Below the pieces are notes generated by a model that was not told where the DNA came from, did not search any database, and was given only the letters and a program-made list of their open reading frames with translations. From NCBI GenBank assembly GCA_030646715.1, contig JAUSLJ010000010.1, positions 1 to 64,000 of the forward strand: DNA of 64,000 bases, read 5' to 3'. Every line of letters begins with the position of its first letter. Within the stretch, counting starts at the first letter, position 1. This document shows, piece after piece, positions 34,647 through 43,859 of the stretch. The DNA comes from Agitococcus sp. Lineage in GTDB: Bacteria > Pseudomonadota > Gammaproteobacteria > Pseudomonadales > Moraxellaceae. The position numbers were made by a program, and so were the translations under genes.

Positions 34647-35301
34647 AATCTATCGGCAAAATATCAATGAAGTGATGAATAGCAGGAAAGGATAATCCTG
34701 ACCTTGCTGCCAGTTGACTATCGGGTTGTTGTATCGACAATATATGCCCAATCCCAAAACTATTAGCCGTTGCTAACACCGCCTCACTATCATCAATAAA
34801 CAAGCTTCGTTTGGGATTAAAATGAAGATGATGCTGTAGTGCCTGCCAAAATTCGATGTGTTCTTTCGGCTTACCAAATTGATGCGAACTCATAATATGA
34901 TGAAAATACGGTGCGATGCCCGTTACGCTCAACTTAAGCTTTAGCGCATCGGGATGAGCGTTTGTCACCATCCACACGTGCTTATCACTTTGTGCTAAAG
35001 CCTGTAAAAACAGCATCGCATCAACGCGAGGACGTATCAAATGTTGTAACTCGTGTTTCAGTGCGACTATATCCAACTTTAAATCATCAGACCAATGATC
35101 TAAACAATACCAATTTAAACTCCCCGCTTGCGCGTGAAAGCGGGGATATAGTGCCGTTTTACTTTCTTCGAAGCTAAGTCCATGTTGTTGAGCATATTTT
35201 TGTGGTACAAATACTTGCCAAAAATAGTTATCAAAATGTAAATCTAGCAATGTACCGTCCATGTCTAGCAGTACTGTGTCGATGGAAGACCAATTAATCA
35301 T
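34645..35301 (-). CDS. HAD-family nucleotidase (YrfG-like GMP/IMP nucleotidase)
   Basis: This ~218-residue HAD phosphatase has motif I VLLDMDGTLLDLHFDNYFWQ (nucleophile and general-acid Asp), motif II VTNAHPDALKLK, and motif III/IV GKPKEHIEFW plus SLFIDDSEAVL. The long insertion after motif I and the following FVPQKYAQQHGLS resemble YrfG, a purine 5'-nucleotidase. The best start, ATG 35301, overlaps the start of divergent cysQ in a shared CATG. A longer frame to 35340 would extend into cysQ. Confidence 0.82.
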   Translation of the reverse strand: MINWSSIDTVLLDMDGTLLDLHFDNYFWQVFVPQKYAQQHGLSFEESKTALYPRFHAQAGSLNWYCLDHWSDDLKLDIVALKHELQHLIRPRVDAMLFLQALAQSDKHVWMVTNAHPDALKLKLSVTGIAPYFHHIMSSHQFGKPKEHIEFWQALQHHLHFNPKRSLFIDDSEAVLATANSFGIGHILSIQQPDSQLAARSGLSFPAIHHFIDILPID

Positions 35302-36109
35302 GTTGAACTTATCCGAATTATTACCATCAATTATTGCCATTAGCGAACAAGCAGGCGCAGCGATTATGGCGATTTATAATCAGCCCGAACGCTGGAATTT
35401 ACAACAAAAAGCCGACAACTCCCCGCTCACTGCCGCCGATTTAGACGCACATCAACTCATAGAACACGCTTTACAACAACTTACCGCTACTATTCCTGTG
35501 CTATCTGAAGAGTCTGACGATATCAGCCAACGTCATACATGGTCACAATTATGGTTAGTTGATCCTTTGGATGGCACTAAAGAGTTTGTCGCCCGTACTA
35601 ATGATTTCACCGTCAATATTGCCTTGATTGCCGAAAACAAACCGATTTTGGGGGTGCTACACGCGCCTGCCTATGGCGTAACCTATTATGCCGCCGAAGG
35701 CTTAGGGGCGTGGATAATTGACCAAAAACAACAAGTCCGTCGTTTAGTCACGGCTGAATTGCCGATTATTCCGCGCATCTTACTCAGTCGTCGCCATCAA
35801 GGACACGAAGAAGCACAAACACTTGCGAATATTGCCATGACTTTTGGCGACTATACGGTACTTCATGTCGGTAGTGCTTTCAAAATGTGCAGAATCGCCG
35901 AAGGTGCGGCTGATTTTTATCCTCGTTTTGGCGCGACGATGGAATGGGATACCGCCGCCGCACAAATTCTACTCACTGAGGCAGGCGGCCTGCTCGTCGA
36001 TCAACAAGGGCAGCCACTACGTTATAACTGTCGAGAGACGCTAACTAACGGGGCTTTTTTTGTCATTGGTGAAAAGAAACAGTTGTCGCAATGGTTGGCT
36101 TGTTTGTAG
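35300..36109 (+). CDS. cysQ: 3'(2'),5'-bisphosphate nucleotidase
   Basis: This ~269-residue Mg-dependent phosphatase of the inositol-monophosphatase superfamily removes the 3'-phosphate of PAP formed in sulfate assimilation. Metal-site motifs are SEES (residue ~70), WLVDPLDGTKEFVARTNDFT, and GATMEWDTAAAQILLTEAGG. It starts at ATG 35300, sharing a CATG with the divergent HAD gene, so its promoter must lie inside that gene. Earlier in-frame ATGs (35261, 35282) exist. Confidence 0.93.
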   Translation: MLNLSELLPSIIAISEQAGAAIMAIYNQPERWNLQQKADNSPLTAADLDAHQLIEHALQQLTATIPVLSEESDDISQRHTWSQLWLVDPLDGTKEFVARTNDFTVNIALIAENKPILGVLHAPAYGVTYYAAEGLGAWIIDQKQQVRRLVTAELPIIPRILLSRRHQGHEEAQTLANIAMTFGDYTVLHVGSAFKMCRIAEGAADFYPRFGATMEWDTAAAQILLTEAGGLLVDQQGQPLRYNCRETLTNGAFFVIGEKKQLSQWLACL

Positions 36110-36117
36110 GAAATACT

Positions 36118-36756
36118 CTAATCCCGTCGAAACCATCCTGCAATACTGTATCGTGAGCGGCTTGCCGCCAAAACTTCATGAGGCATATCAGCACTCATAA
36201 ATACGACTAACGTGCCGCCTTGCGGTGGCAATGTGACTAATAATTCGTTGTTTGCATTCCATAGCTTGAGCTCACCGCCTGCTTCTGTTGGCCAATCTGG
36301 ATTCAAATAACATACGACTGAAACGACGCGCGCATCATTATCACGGTGTCGATCGACATGACGCTGATAATAACTGCCTGCTTGATAATGGGCGTAATGC
36401 CCTTCAAACGACTGTAAACCGAGAAAAAATGCTTGGTTTAACTGTTGGCGGAGCGCATCCATCGCCAATAAATACTGTCCGCCTGCCGCAAAATCCGTTT
36501 CTAGCCAACAAATACTATCGCCTCGAATATCCACATTTCGTGCTTGCTGAATACCGCGACCAATCCCTGCCTCATGAAAAAAGCCCTTTTCTTGCTGTTG
36601 TAATAGCTCGTTATGTAAAGCTTGTTGCATATTAGCTGAAAGAAAGTTGGGAATTACGGCATAATGCGCGCTTGCTAAAGCATCAATGGCCGCGTCCACC
36701 GCTACATCCATAGAGTCGTGGATAGGCCATTCTATTTTTGATTGAGAAGTTTGCAT
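36118..36756 (-). CDS. 2-oxoglutarate/Fe(II)-dependent oxygenase
   Basis: This 212-residue protein has the 2OG-Fe(II) oxygenase facial triad: His and Asp in YYQRHVDRHRDND and a distal His in MSADMPHEVLAASRSR, with the cosubstrate Arg in SRSRYSIAGWFRRD. It resembles SM-20/prolyl-4-hydroxylase-like small oxygenases (VVSVVCYLNPDWP, GGELKLW). The substrate may be a protein residue. Its proposed start overlaps that of divergent rlmJ in a CATG, though ATG at residue 16 is an alternative. Confidence 0.85.
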   Translation of the reverse strand: MQTSQSKIEWPIHDSMDVAVDAAIDALASAHYAVIPNFLSANMQQALHNELLQQQEKGFFHEAGIGRGIQQARNVDIRGDSICWLETDFAAGGQYLLAMDALRQQLNQAFFLGLQSFEGHYAHYQAGSYYQRHVDRHRDNDARVVSVVCYLNPDWPTEAGGELKLWNANNELLVTLPPQGGTLVVFMSADMPHEVLAASRSRYSIAGWFRRD

Positions 36757-37600
36757 GAATTATCGTCACCATTATCACGCGGGCAATTTCGCCGACGTGA
36801 TGAAACACATTTTATTAGTGGGATTATTACAAGCCTTACATAAGAAGGACAGTCCCTTTTGTTATATTGATACTCATGCTGGGCGTGGTTGGTATGATTT
36901 GGCCGCCGCCCCTTCTCAAAAAACGGGCGAGTATTTAGAAGGCATTCGTAAGATCACGCCAACGAAACAGCCACCATCCACATGGATTACCGATTACTTC
37001 AAATCGATTGATCTCCTGAAAACAGACTTAGGTAAAGCCTACTATGGTGGTTCACCGTGGTTTGCCTTGCAGTTATTACGGCCTCAAGACCGTATGGTGT
37101 TAATGGAATGGCATCCTGTTGATGTCGAAAAACTGAAACAGAACTTTTATCGTAGCCCACAAACTTTTGTTCATCACCGTGATGCTTATGAAGGTTTAAC
37201 GGCAGTTGTGCCACCAAAAGAAAAACGCGGTGTCGTGTTAATTGACCCTCCGTACGAAGAAGAACGTCACGACTACCCACAAGTGGTCGAATTGTTGGCG
37301 AAGGCTTACGACAAATGGCCAACAGGTACATATGCTGTCTGGTATCCCATTAAAGACCGTGCGCCGATTGATCGTTTTGAACGTAAATTGGTCAAAACTG
37401 GCATTCGTAAACAGTTAATTTGCGAACTCTGTGTCATGCCTGACGACAATGCCTTAGGCTTAAATGGCTGTGGTTTATTGATTGTCAATCCGCCGTATCA
37501 ATTTGCCGAAGAAGCGGACAATGTCTTGCAATGGTTGTTACCACAACTTAGTCAGCATGTGTTGGCGAAGGCTTCTGTGCGTTGGTTGGTGGCTGAATAG
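36755..37600 (+). CDS. rlmJ: 23S rRNA (adenine2030-N6)-methyltransferase
   Basis: This 281-residue protein starts MNYRHHYHAGNFADVMKHIL, the RlmJ signature. It has an SAM-binding IDTHAGRGWYDL loop and the catalytic VLIDPPYEEE (DPPY-type N6-adenine methyltransferase). It methylates A2030 of 23S rRNA and is also linked to use of DNA as a nutrient (family formerly ComJ/YhiR). Its start overlaps the divergent oxygenase gene by two bases. Confidence 0.95.
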   Translation: MNYRHHYHAGNFADVMKHILLVGLLQALHKKDSPFCYIDTHAGRGWYDLAAAPSQKTGEYLEGIRKITPTKQPPSTWITDYFKSIDLLKTDLGKAYYGGSPWFALQLLRPQDRMVLMEWHPVDVEKLKQNFYRSPQTFVHHRDAYEGLTAVVPPKEKRGVVLIDPPYEEERHDYPQVVELLAKAYDKWPTGTYAVWYPIKDRAPIDRFERKLVKTGIRKQLICELCVMPDDNALGLNGCGLLIVNPPYQFAEEADNVLQWLLPQLSQHVLAKASVRWLVAE

Positions 37601-37729
37601 GCTGTTTCTGCTTTTGGCAATGTTTATCAGTACATTGTTAGACAATCTAAATTGACAAGTGCAGATATGGCTCTGACAATTCACGACTGATGCAATGTTG
37701 TATCAGTCTGTTTTATATAAGGTGTCGCC

Positions 37730-37981
37730 ATGTCTGCCTCTGTGTTGTTAACTCAATTCCCCGATGAACTTTTTCAACGTTTGCAGGAAGCAGCCTCTCT
37801 CCACCAACACAGCATTGAAGAAGAAGCCTTGTTGTGTTTACACAAAGTATTAATGCCGATTGCGACTACCGAAGAAATGGTGGCGCGAACCCATGAATTA
37901 CGTCAGCAATTTGTTTGTGATGAAGGCCGTTTAGCCGATGCCATTAAGCGTTTGGAAGAAGGCGATCCGTGCTTGTTGTAA
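37730..37981 (+). CDS. FitA/VapB-like ribbon-helix-helix antitoxin, apparently orphan
   Basis: The 83-residue protein has the pattern FPDELFQRLQEAASLHQHSI followed by EEEALLCLHKVL, like FitA/VapB ribbon-helix-helix antitoxins, with a charged C-terminal tail. The first strand (VLLTQF) is shorter than usual. No PIN-domain toxin follows; only an inverted repeat and ~340 bases without genes. It is either an orphan antitoxin or a small regulator. Confidence 0.65.
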   Translation: MSASVLLTQFPDELFQRLQEAASLHQHSIEEEALLCLHKVLMPIATTEEMVARTHELRQQFVCDEGRLADAIKRLEEGDPCLL

Positions 37982-37992
37982 GCTAACTATAT

Positions 37993-38053
37993 CGTAGGAA
38001 CAACTTCGATTCGCGATTGGCTAGCAAGTATCGCCGTTTAAATTGCTCCTACG
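37993..38053. repeat. CGTAGGA inverted-repeat element
   Basis: CGTAGGAACAA (37993-38003) and TTGCTCCTACG (38043-38053) bound a 61-base element just after the antitoxin-like gene. It is similar in form to other short dispersed repeats here. Confidence 0.5.
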
Positions 38054-38232
38054 AAACTCCATTAGCATCACGCTAAGTCATTCATAAATTTAGAATAATT
38101 ACTCTATTTACCCGTTAAAAAATTGTCACCATCTCCACAAACACTGTCATCATTTATCAAAATCAAAAAAATATAATCTGTATACTGCGTCACATATTAA
38201 GTCACCCTTAATTAACTTTTTACATAGACAGA

Positions 38233-38327
38233 GACTTACGCATCGCACCGTGATTAGCGCGTTTTGCGAACATAAAGCCGCTAGAAGCGGCTGCAATGTA
38301 AGTAAATAAGCGATAACCGCGTAAGTC
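38233..38327. repeat. 95-base element with terminal inverted repeats and internal hairpin
   Basis: GACTTACGC (38233-38241) and GCGTAAGTC (38319-38327) form perfect 9-bp ends. Inside, AGCCGCT-AGA-AGCGGCT (38276-38292) forms a hairpin. A collapsed relative, CAGAGACTTATCGCGTAAG, occurs at ~39704. It may be a small non-autonomous mobile element or a structured RNA. Confidence 0.45.
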
Positions 38328-38385
38328 CTAAAAAAGCTATCACATCCCGATAGTTAGCATTGAGTCTATATTACTGGAGCTATTG

Positions 38386-39570
38386 ATGCGTTTAACCAAA
38401 CCTTCCTTCCGTGTTGTTGCCCTCTCCACTTTAGTCACTGGCTTAGTTGCTTGTGCAGCAGTCCAAATGACACCAACATGGGAAGCATGGTCTTCGGCCA
38501 GCAATCCAGCTACTAGCTACGAAACATTGCAAGAAGTCATCTATGACCCTGCTGGCGCAGTCATTAGCGCAGGTCATGCCTCTTTAATAGGTAATGGTCA
38601 AGACACCTTAGTGGTGATGAAACACACGACTAACGGTGCGCCCATTTGGCGTACGGTTGTTGATTTAGGCGCAGGCACTTATAACCGTCCGTGGGCAAGT
38701 ACGTTGGGTACAGATGGCAGTATTTATTTAGTCACGGAAACGACACTCATTAAGTTCACCAGCAATGGCACAGAAAGCTGGCGTAGAAACATCAGCACCT
38801 TAATTAATGGCGATGCGGCTTTACGTGATGTAGAAATCAGTGGCAATCGTTTATATGTCGCTGGCCGCGATTTATATGTCTTTGATTTGAATGGTGCATT
38901 AACCAATACCGTCGCGCAAATTGCGCCTTTGTGGGATGTTGCTATTACCACCAACGGTATTTATGCCGCAGGAACAGGTCAAGTTCATCGCTATACAACC
39001 AACCTTGTGCCTGTTTGGAACTACGCTCTGCCCGTTGTACAAAATCCACCTGCCGATATGGCAATTGCCAATGACGGTACGGTGTATGTCGCTACGTTTA
39101 ATAGCACACCTCAAGACAGTGCTTATTTAACGCGCATTAGTAGCAACGGCACACAAGTGTGGTCAAAGTTTTTTGCTGACCCTGATACGAATTCCTACCA
39201 ATTATCAGGCATTCCCAATGTTGAGTTATTACCCGATGGCAATGTCGTGTTTGGAGTTTCTCAACAACCTACACGTATTATCAATATCATTAATACCAGC
39301 AACGGCACGGTAAAAACCAGTAACAAACAAACGACTGGCCTGATTGACGAAATGGTCGTTGATAGCAAAGGCGGTATTTATGTGGTTGGTAATAACAAAC
39401 CGCAAAAGTTTGACAACACCGCAACATTATTAGCCGCTGGCACAATGCCAAGCAGTGCCGATATTTCAAGCGGTGGTTTGGCGGTAACAGCGGACAGTAT
39501 TTATGTCGGTGCCGGCTTATTCAAAAACAACGACATGAAGATGTATGTGTCGCGTTATGCGAATCAGTAG
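38386..39570 (+). CDS. Lipoprotein with PQQ-like beta-propeller repeats
   Basis: This ~394-residue protein has a lipobox-like LVTGLVACAA and then repeated ~45-residue blades with patterns such as GSIYLVTETTLIKFTSNGTE and GTQVWSKFFADP. Such WD/PQQ-like propellers occur in BamB-like and other envelope scaffold proteins, but BamB features are not evident. It has no neighbours in an operon. The start is ATG 38386 with GGAG upstream; a TTG one codon earlier is in frame. Function unknown. Confidence 0.8.
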   Translation: MRLTKPSFRVVALSTLVTGLVACAAVQMTPTWEAWSSASNPATSYETLQEVIYDPAGAVISAGHASLIGNGQDTLVVMKHTTNGAPIWRTVVDLGAGTYNRPWASTLGTDGSIYLVTETTLIKFTSNGTESWRRNISTLINGDAALRDVEISGNRLYVAGRDLYVFDLNGALTNTVAQIAPLWDVAITTNGIYAAGTGQVHRYTTNLVPVWNYALPVVQNPPADMAIANDGTVYVATFNSTPQDSAYLTRISSNGTQVWSKFFADPDTNSYQLSGIPNVELLPDGNVVFGVSQQPTRIINIINTSNGTVKTSNKQTTGLIDEMVVDSKGGIYVVGNNKPQKFDNTATLLAAGTMPSSADISSGGLAVTADSIYVGAGLFKNNDMKMYVSRYANQ

Positions 39571-39587
39571 TTAGTTAGCAATGTTTT

Positions 39588-39653
39588 GGCGAATAAATTC
39601 GCCCCTACAACGCTAATCCACAAAAAGGACTCTCATATTCGAGGGTCTTTTTT
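39588..39653 (+). terminator. Half-copy of the GGCGAAT repeat followed by a terminator
   Basis: GGCGAATAAATTCGCCCCTAC (39588-39608) is half of the dispersed repeat. A-rich sequence, GGACTCTC-...-GAGGGTC and T6 (39622-39653) then form an intrinsic terminator for the propeller gene. Confidence 0.6.
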
Positions 39654-39758
39654 GTTTTATGACTCAATATGACAACAAAAAACAACGTCCCTGTATTTGA
39701 GGAACAGAGACTTATCGCGTAAGCTCAAAAACATACCTAATTCTAATTACTTGTCATC

Positions 39759-41114
39759 ATGCTTTTACGCGGTTTATTCTTTTTTTTTCTGATCTTACAT
39801 CTTGTTGGTTGTACCACGAGCAGCGTCTTTACGCCCTACCCCATGCGCGCCGAAGCATATAAACAATCCTTAAATACAGGGATGATTCAACCTGCATTAG
39901 AGCAAACCAAAAAACAACTCACCAGTCGTGACCGTTTACTGGCATTGTTAGAGCAAGGCCGTTTAGCACAACTCGCCGAAGACTACAGTCAAAGTAAACA
40001 AAATTTTGAGGCAGCCATTAATCTACTGGATAAAATCGACGAACGTGCCACCATTTCACTCAGTAACACCGCCAATCAAGGCACATCTCTCGTCAGTAAC
40101 GATAATATTATTCCCTACGAAAGTAATGTTTACGAACAAATCTTTCTTCATCATTTTCAAGCTATTAACTATTTAGCCTTGGGTGATAAAGAAGGCGCAC
40201 AAGTGGAAATGCGCCGCGCTCAACGACTACAAGATAAAAAATCTGATGAGCCAAGCGATAACAGCACCTTGTCTACAGCTGCCTTCAGTGAATATCAATC
40301 CCGTTTTGACACCATGAATAACTTGGCACAACGGGTCACATCCAGTCGGCAAAACGCTTATAGTTTTTATTTGTCTGGCGTGTTGTATGAGTCACAAAAT
40401 AAACTGGATGATGCGTTTATTGATTACAAACATGCTTTAGCGATTGCGCCTGACAATAGCTTTTTACAACAAGATGTTTTGAGACTAGCAACTAAACTCA
40501 AACGTGATGATGAACTCAAAGGCTTAAAACCGCCTGTCAAAGCAACACTCAGCAAGCCCAATGACGGTACAGTCGTGGTGTTTTACGAGGAAGGTTTTGT
40601 CCCTGCTAAAAAAGAGATTTTTTTACCTTTTCCGTGGCCTGAAAGTTGGTATGTCTTAGCTTTTCCCTATTATGGTGATAACTGGCTAAGCCCAGAACCG
40701 TTGTCGATTAGTAACGGACTCTTGGCAACGGCAGTCAATACACAGGTTGTTACTGATAGCCAAGCACTGGCTGCTCGTGCCTTAAAAGATAACTTAGTAC
40801 CTATGTTGGTGCGGCAAACCTTACGCGCACAAACCAAACATAAAATGCAGCAACAAGCGAACGATCAAGGCGGTGCAATTTTAGGTTTGTTAGTGGGAGC
40901 TTATAATATTATCAGTGAAAATGCCGATTTACGCAGTTGGTTAACCCTTCCCCGTTTTGCTCATATTGCCCGTTTTAACTTAGCTGAAGGCGAGCAAAAC
41001 CTGATACTCAATGGCTTTAAGCCGATTAAGGTTTCTGTCCAACGTAACAAAATCACTCTACTACGCATCGTCAAAGTAGATAATCATTTTTATGTGGCAA
41101 GCTGGCCACTGTAG
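39759..41114 (+). CDS. COG3014-like lipoprotein
   Basis: This 451-residue protein has a lipoprotein signal (LFFFFLILHLVGC) and mainly helical, TPR-like sequence: RDRLLALLEQGRLAQLAEDY, YLALGDKEGAQVEMRRAQRL, and LDDAFIDYKHALAIAPDNSF. A GAILGLLVGAYNIISENADL segment and a beta-rich end follow. It matches the COG3014 type of uncharacterised lipoproteins. The LpoB-like gene follows 10 bases later, so it may help control cell-wall synthases. That link is inference from gene order. Confidence 0.82.
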   Translation: MLLRGLFFFFLILHLVGCTTSSVFTPYPMRAEAYKQSLNTGMIQPALEQTKKQLTSRDRLLALLEQGRLAQLAEDYSQSKQNFEAAINLLDKIDERATISLSNTANQGTSLVSNDNIIPYESNVYEQIFLHHFQAINYLALGDKEGAQVEMRRAQRLQDKKSDEPSDNSTLSTAAFSEYQSRFDTMNNLAQRVTSSRQNAYSFYLSGVLYESQNKLDDAFIDYKHALAIAPDNSFLQQDVLRLATKLKRDDELKGLKPPVKATLSKPNDGTVVVFYEEGFVPAKKEIFLPFPWPESWYVLAFPYYGDNWLSPEPLSISNGLLATAVNTQVVTDSQALAARALKDNLVPMLVRQTLRAQTKHKMQQQANDQGGAILGLLVGAYNIISENADLRSWLTLPRFAHIARFNLAEGEQNLILNGFKPIKVSVQRNKITLLRIVKVDNHFYVASWPL

Positions 41115-41124
41115 GAGAAATAAC

Positions 41125-41751
41125 ATGAACACGAATAAATTTATCCCTGTGCTGGCCATCATTGCTGTTGGTTTAAGTGGCTGCGCTAGCGTTAAGTACG
41201 GCGATGCCACTGCGCAAGAAACCGTCAATGAGCGTTTTGGCTCAACCGATTTACAAATGACCGCCAAAAGTATGACTGAATCGTTACTCGCCTCGCCTGT
41301 GATTGGTGAAGCGACCGCCGCCAGTAAACGCCCTGTCATGTTTGTGGAGCGTATTGCTAATAAAACCGATGAACATATTGATACTGAATCGGTACTCGAC
41401 AGCATGACCACCAAATTATTGCAATCAGGTAAAGTGCGTTTAGTGGATATGTCGCGGGTGGAATCGGCACGTAGCCAACTCAACTTCCAAAACAAAGACG
41501 ACATGGTTGACCCAAAAACTGCGATTCGTTTTGGTCAAATGATTGGCGCAGAATATATGTTTTATGGCAATTTAAGCAGCATTTACAAAGAAGCAGGAAG
41601 TACAGGCAGTATCACCTCGAAGTTCACCAAAACTCGCTCGGTTTATTATAAATTTACGCTGAAATTGATGAACCTAAAAACAGGTTTAGTTGAATGGCAA
41701 GACGAGCAAGAAATTCGTAAAACAGGGAAAACGGGTTTGTTGGGGATGTAA
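41125..41751 (+). CDS. LpoB-like penicillin-binding-protein activator lipoprotein
   Basis: This ~208-residue protein has a lipobox (VGLSGCAS) and the LpoB/YcfM-family domain: RPVMFVERIANKTDEHIDTE, SVLDSMTTKLLQSGKVRLVD, and GAEYMFYGNLSSIYKEAG. In enterobacteria LpoB stimulates PBP1b from the outer membrane. ATG 41125 gives a standard signal peptide; the longer frame starting at 41092 lies inside the upstream gene. It is the second gene of a two-gene lipoprotein operon. Confidence 0.87.
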   Translation: MNTNKFIPVLAIIAVGLSGCASVKYGDATAQETVNERFGSTDLQMTAKSMTESLLASPVIGEATAASKRPVMFVERIANKTDEHIDTESVLDSMTTKLLQSGKVRLVDMSRVESARSQLNFQNKDDMVDPKTAIRFGQMIGAEYMFYGNLSSIYKEAGSTGSITSKFTKTRSVYYKFTLKLMNLKTGLVEWQDEQEIRKTGKTGLLGM

Positions 41752-41856
41752 GTAAAGAAGCATCTCTGCCCCTAGTCATGTTTTTGCCTTTGCAGGGATG
41801 ATGTGGCGCATCTGTTTGAGGCATGGATGCCGAGTTATGCGCCACAAATGGTTTTG

Positions 41857-41882
41857 CTTACTTTTGTCGTAACAAAAGTAAG
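41857..41882. terminator. Hairpin between convergent genes
   Basis: CTTACTTTTGT-CGTA-ACAAAAGTAAG is an 11-bp perfect stem. Around it lie further short palindromes (GCCTGCGGCAGGC at ~41884). It probably ends transcription from both sides. Confidence 0.45.
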
Positions 41883-41963
41883 GCCTGCGGCAGGCAACAG
41901 CAAAGCGAACTAGCACCTGTCAAAGATAACACTTCGACAGGCAAACCCTAACGCGTTTTTTCG

Positions 41964-43706
41964 TTAATTCAACACAACAACACTATCCGTTTTCACCTCA
42001 AAACCATAAACGCCAAAATAGGCTTTCCTTGCAATATCTGTCCGATCAAATGCGACTTGAGTATTGCCTTTACTATCTTTAGCAATAACTTTTAAGTAGT
42101 AAATGCCATTAGCGAGCTTCGGCATAATAATCTCCGTTGCCTGAGTCGTCTCATTTTTCACAAACGCCTTAAAGTCTGGCGTGGTGGATACTTGCACGGT
42201 ATAAGTCACACTATCGCCTTGTAAATCCACCGCTGCATCCCAACCTAAACGCATTTCATTGGCAGCCAACAACTCCGCCGCCGAATAAAACGGCATCGGT
42301 GTTTCTAATGCATTCACAAACGTATCGCGGTTAGCTTGGACGATAGTGGCAATGCGCAGATACTCATCATCCCACTCTTTAGATTTATCTACAGAAATGG
42401 TGGGCAAATATTGATTGTCTGGATTACTGGCAATAAACGGGGACACTAAGGCTTTATAACCGTCTAATTTTGCTTTGATTTTGGCTTCGGTCAAATATTT
42501 ACTTTGCACTTCATCAACGGCTAATTTTAACTCAGCAAGATGTTTAGGGTCTTGTAAAAAGCGTTTATGTAACGGTACGCCCCACCAATTGCTCGCGGAT
42601 AACTGCCATTGACTGTATAAGTTATTCTCTTTTTTGATGTCAGGCTGACCTTCAAAACCTAAAGCACCATCATAATCCCACGGTAAAAAATAAAATTTAT
42701 CGCTGTCTTTGGGTTGATAAAGCGCAAAGTTTTGATTCACCGTGTCTCTATTCCCCATGAGAATGCTGGTGGATAGCCACGTCAAATAATTGCTTTTATC
42801 AAAATACTTAGCAAAAAAAGCATCAAAATCGGTGCTGGGGTCATTTAATGCGGTAAGCATTTCTATCAATTTTTTGTGGTTTTTATTATCAGCCTCTAAA
42901 GATAAGGTTTTTTCAAAGTTATCTTTATTCACTACCGCGCCCGCACCATCAAGCGTCAAATTAGCATCAAGCATAAACTGAAAATCTTCGGCTTTGTAAA
43001 TATTGCCATCGGTCGGCAAGCCACGATTAGCCAAATATTCTTTGCCCATTTTTTCGACATGGGTAAATAAACCAAAATCAGCCGAAGCATATTCAACACC
43101 CGTTTTATTCAAGTTTTTAATACCAACTTGAACAAATTGTGTCCGCAGACTAGGAATATGAGGAATATCTCTAAATAAATCAAAGGCTAGCTTATTACGC
43201 ACGCGCGTTAAATCATACGGATGCTTATTGAACTGCAATGTTCCTTCGCCTCGCCACAGGGGAATATCTTTGGCTAATTTGACCCGATACGATTTTTGAT
43301 CGGCTAAACGTGAACTGTGACCACGTAAACGAATGGTGGCATTTTTAGTTTTGCCATCATCGACATAATTATCCATCACCAAATGCGCATCAATTTCGGG
43401 AACAATCGCATCACTATCGTCAATATCAGCATTCACATCGGCAAACGTATATGTCCCATCTTTAGTGACAATATTGGCTTTAATCACTTTATTGTCTTCT
43501 AAGGCATAGACTGTTGCATCATCTTTAATTGCGATCGCTTCTTCGGTAGCAAAAACAGATGCAAGAGGAGTGACTGGAACAACAGGCGTAGGTGTTGCGC
43601 TCGTTGTCGTTGTATCTCCGCCACCGCCACCACAAGCCGCCAATACCAGTGCAATACTGGCGACCATTAAAGTTTTCCGCGTCAAACATTGCTTCATTGA
43701 ATTCAT
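41964..43706 (-). CDS. CotH-kinase-family lipoprotein
   Basis: This 580-residue protein has a lipobox (ALVLAACGGGG), a Thr/Pro-rich linker, and a central CotH domain (~90-430). Recognisable elements are RLRGHSSRLADQKSYRVKL, FTHVEKMGKEYLANRG, ILMGNRDTVNQNFALYQ and FYFLPWDYDGALGF. CotH proteins of spore formers are atypical protein kinases; homologues in Gram-negative bacteria are exported and of unknown target. A C-terminal fibronectin-type-III-like beta domain (~480-560) follows. The kinase's Asn and Asp residues (NRDTVNQN, WDYD) are present, so activity is possible. Confidence 0.85.
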   Translation of the reverse strand: MNSMKQCLTRKTLMVASIALVLAACGGGGGDTTTTSATPTPVVPVTPLASVFATEEAIAIKDDATVYALEDNKVIKANIVTKDGTYTFADVNADIDDSDAIVPEIDAHLVMDNYVDDGKTKNATIRLRGHSSRLADQKSYRVKLAKDIPLWRGEGTLQFNKHPYDLTRVRNKLAFDLFRDIPHIPSLRTQFVQVGIKNLNKTGVEYASADFGLFTHVEKMGKEYLANRGLPTDGNIYKAEDFQFMLDANLTLDGAGAVVNKDNFEKTLSLEADNKNHKKLIEMLTALNDPSTDFDAFFAKYFDKSNYLTWLSTSILMGNRDTVNQNFALYQPKDSDKFYFLPWDYDGALGFEGQPDIKKENNLYSQWQLSASNWWGVPLHKRFLQDPKHLAELKLAVDEVQSKYLTEAKIKAKLDGYKALVSPFIASNPDNQYLPTISVDKSKEWDDEYLRIATIVQANRDTFVNALETPMPFYSAAELLAANEMRLGWDAAVDLQGDSVTYTVQVSTTPDFKAFVKNETTQATEIIMPKLANGIYYLKVIAKDSKGNTQVAFDRTDIARKAYFGVYGFEVKTDSVVVLN

Positions 43707-43859
43707 CTCAAACAGGTAAACTTTGCAAACTGTATCACACTATTTCAAGACCGCTAATGGCATCTATTGCGCAAAACTTTTAATCCGCAGTCAACTGGCA
43801 TAGTTATCGCTTCTAGGTGATAATTCACTATCGTATTTTTATCCCGTTGTGGAGCTTCC

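Noticed and set aside
37730-37981. A VapBC/FitAB toxin-antitoxin pair
   Set aside because: Only the antitoxin-like gene is present; no PIN-domain frame occurs on either strand downstream.
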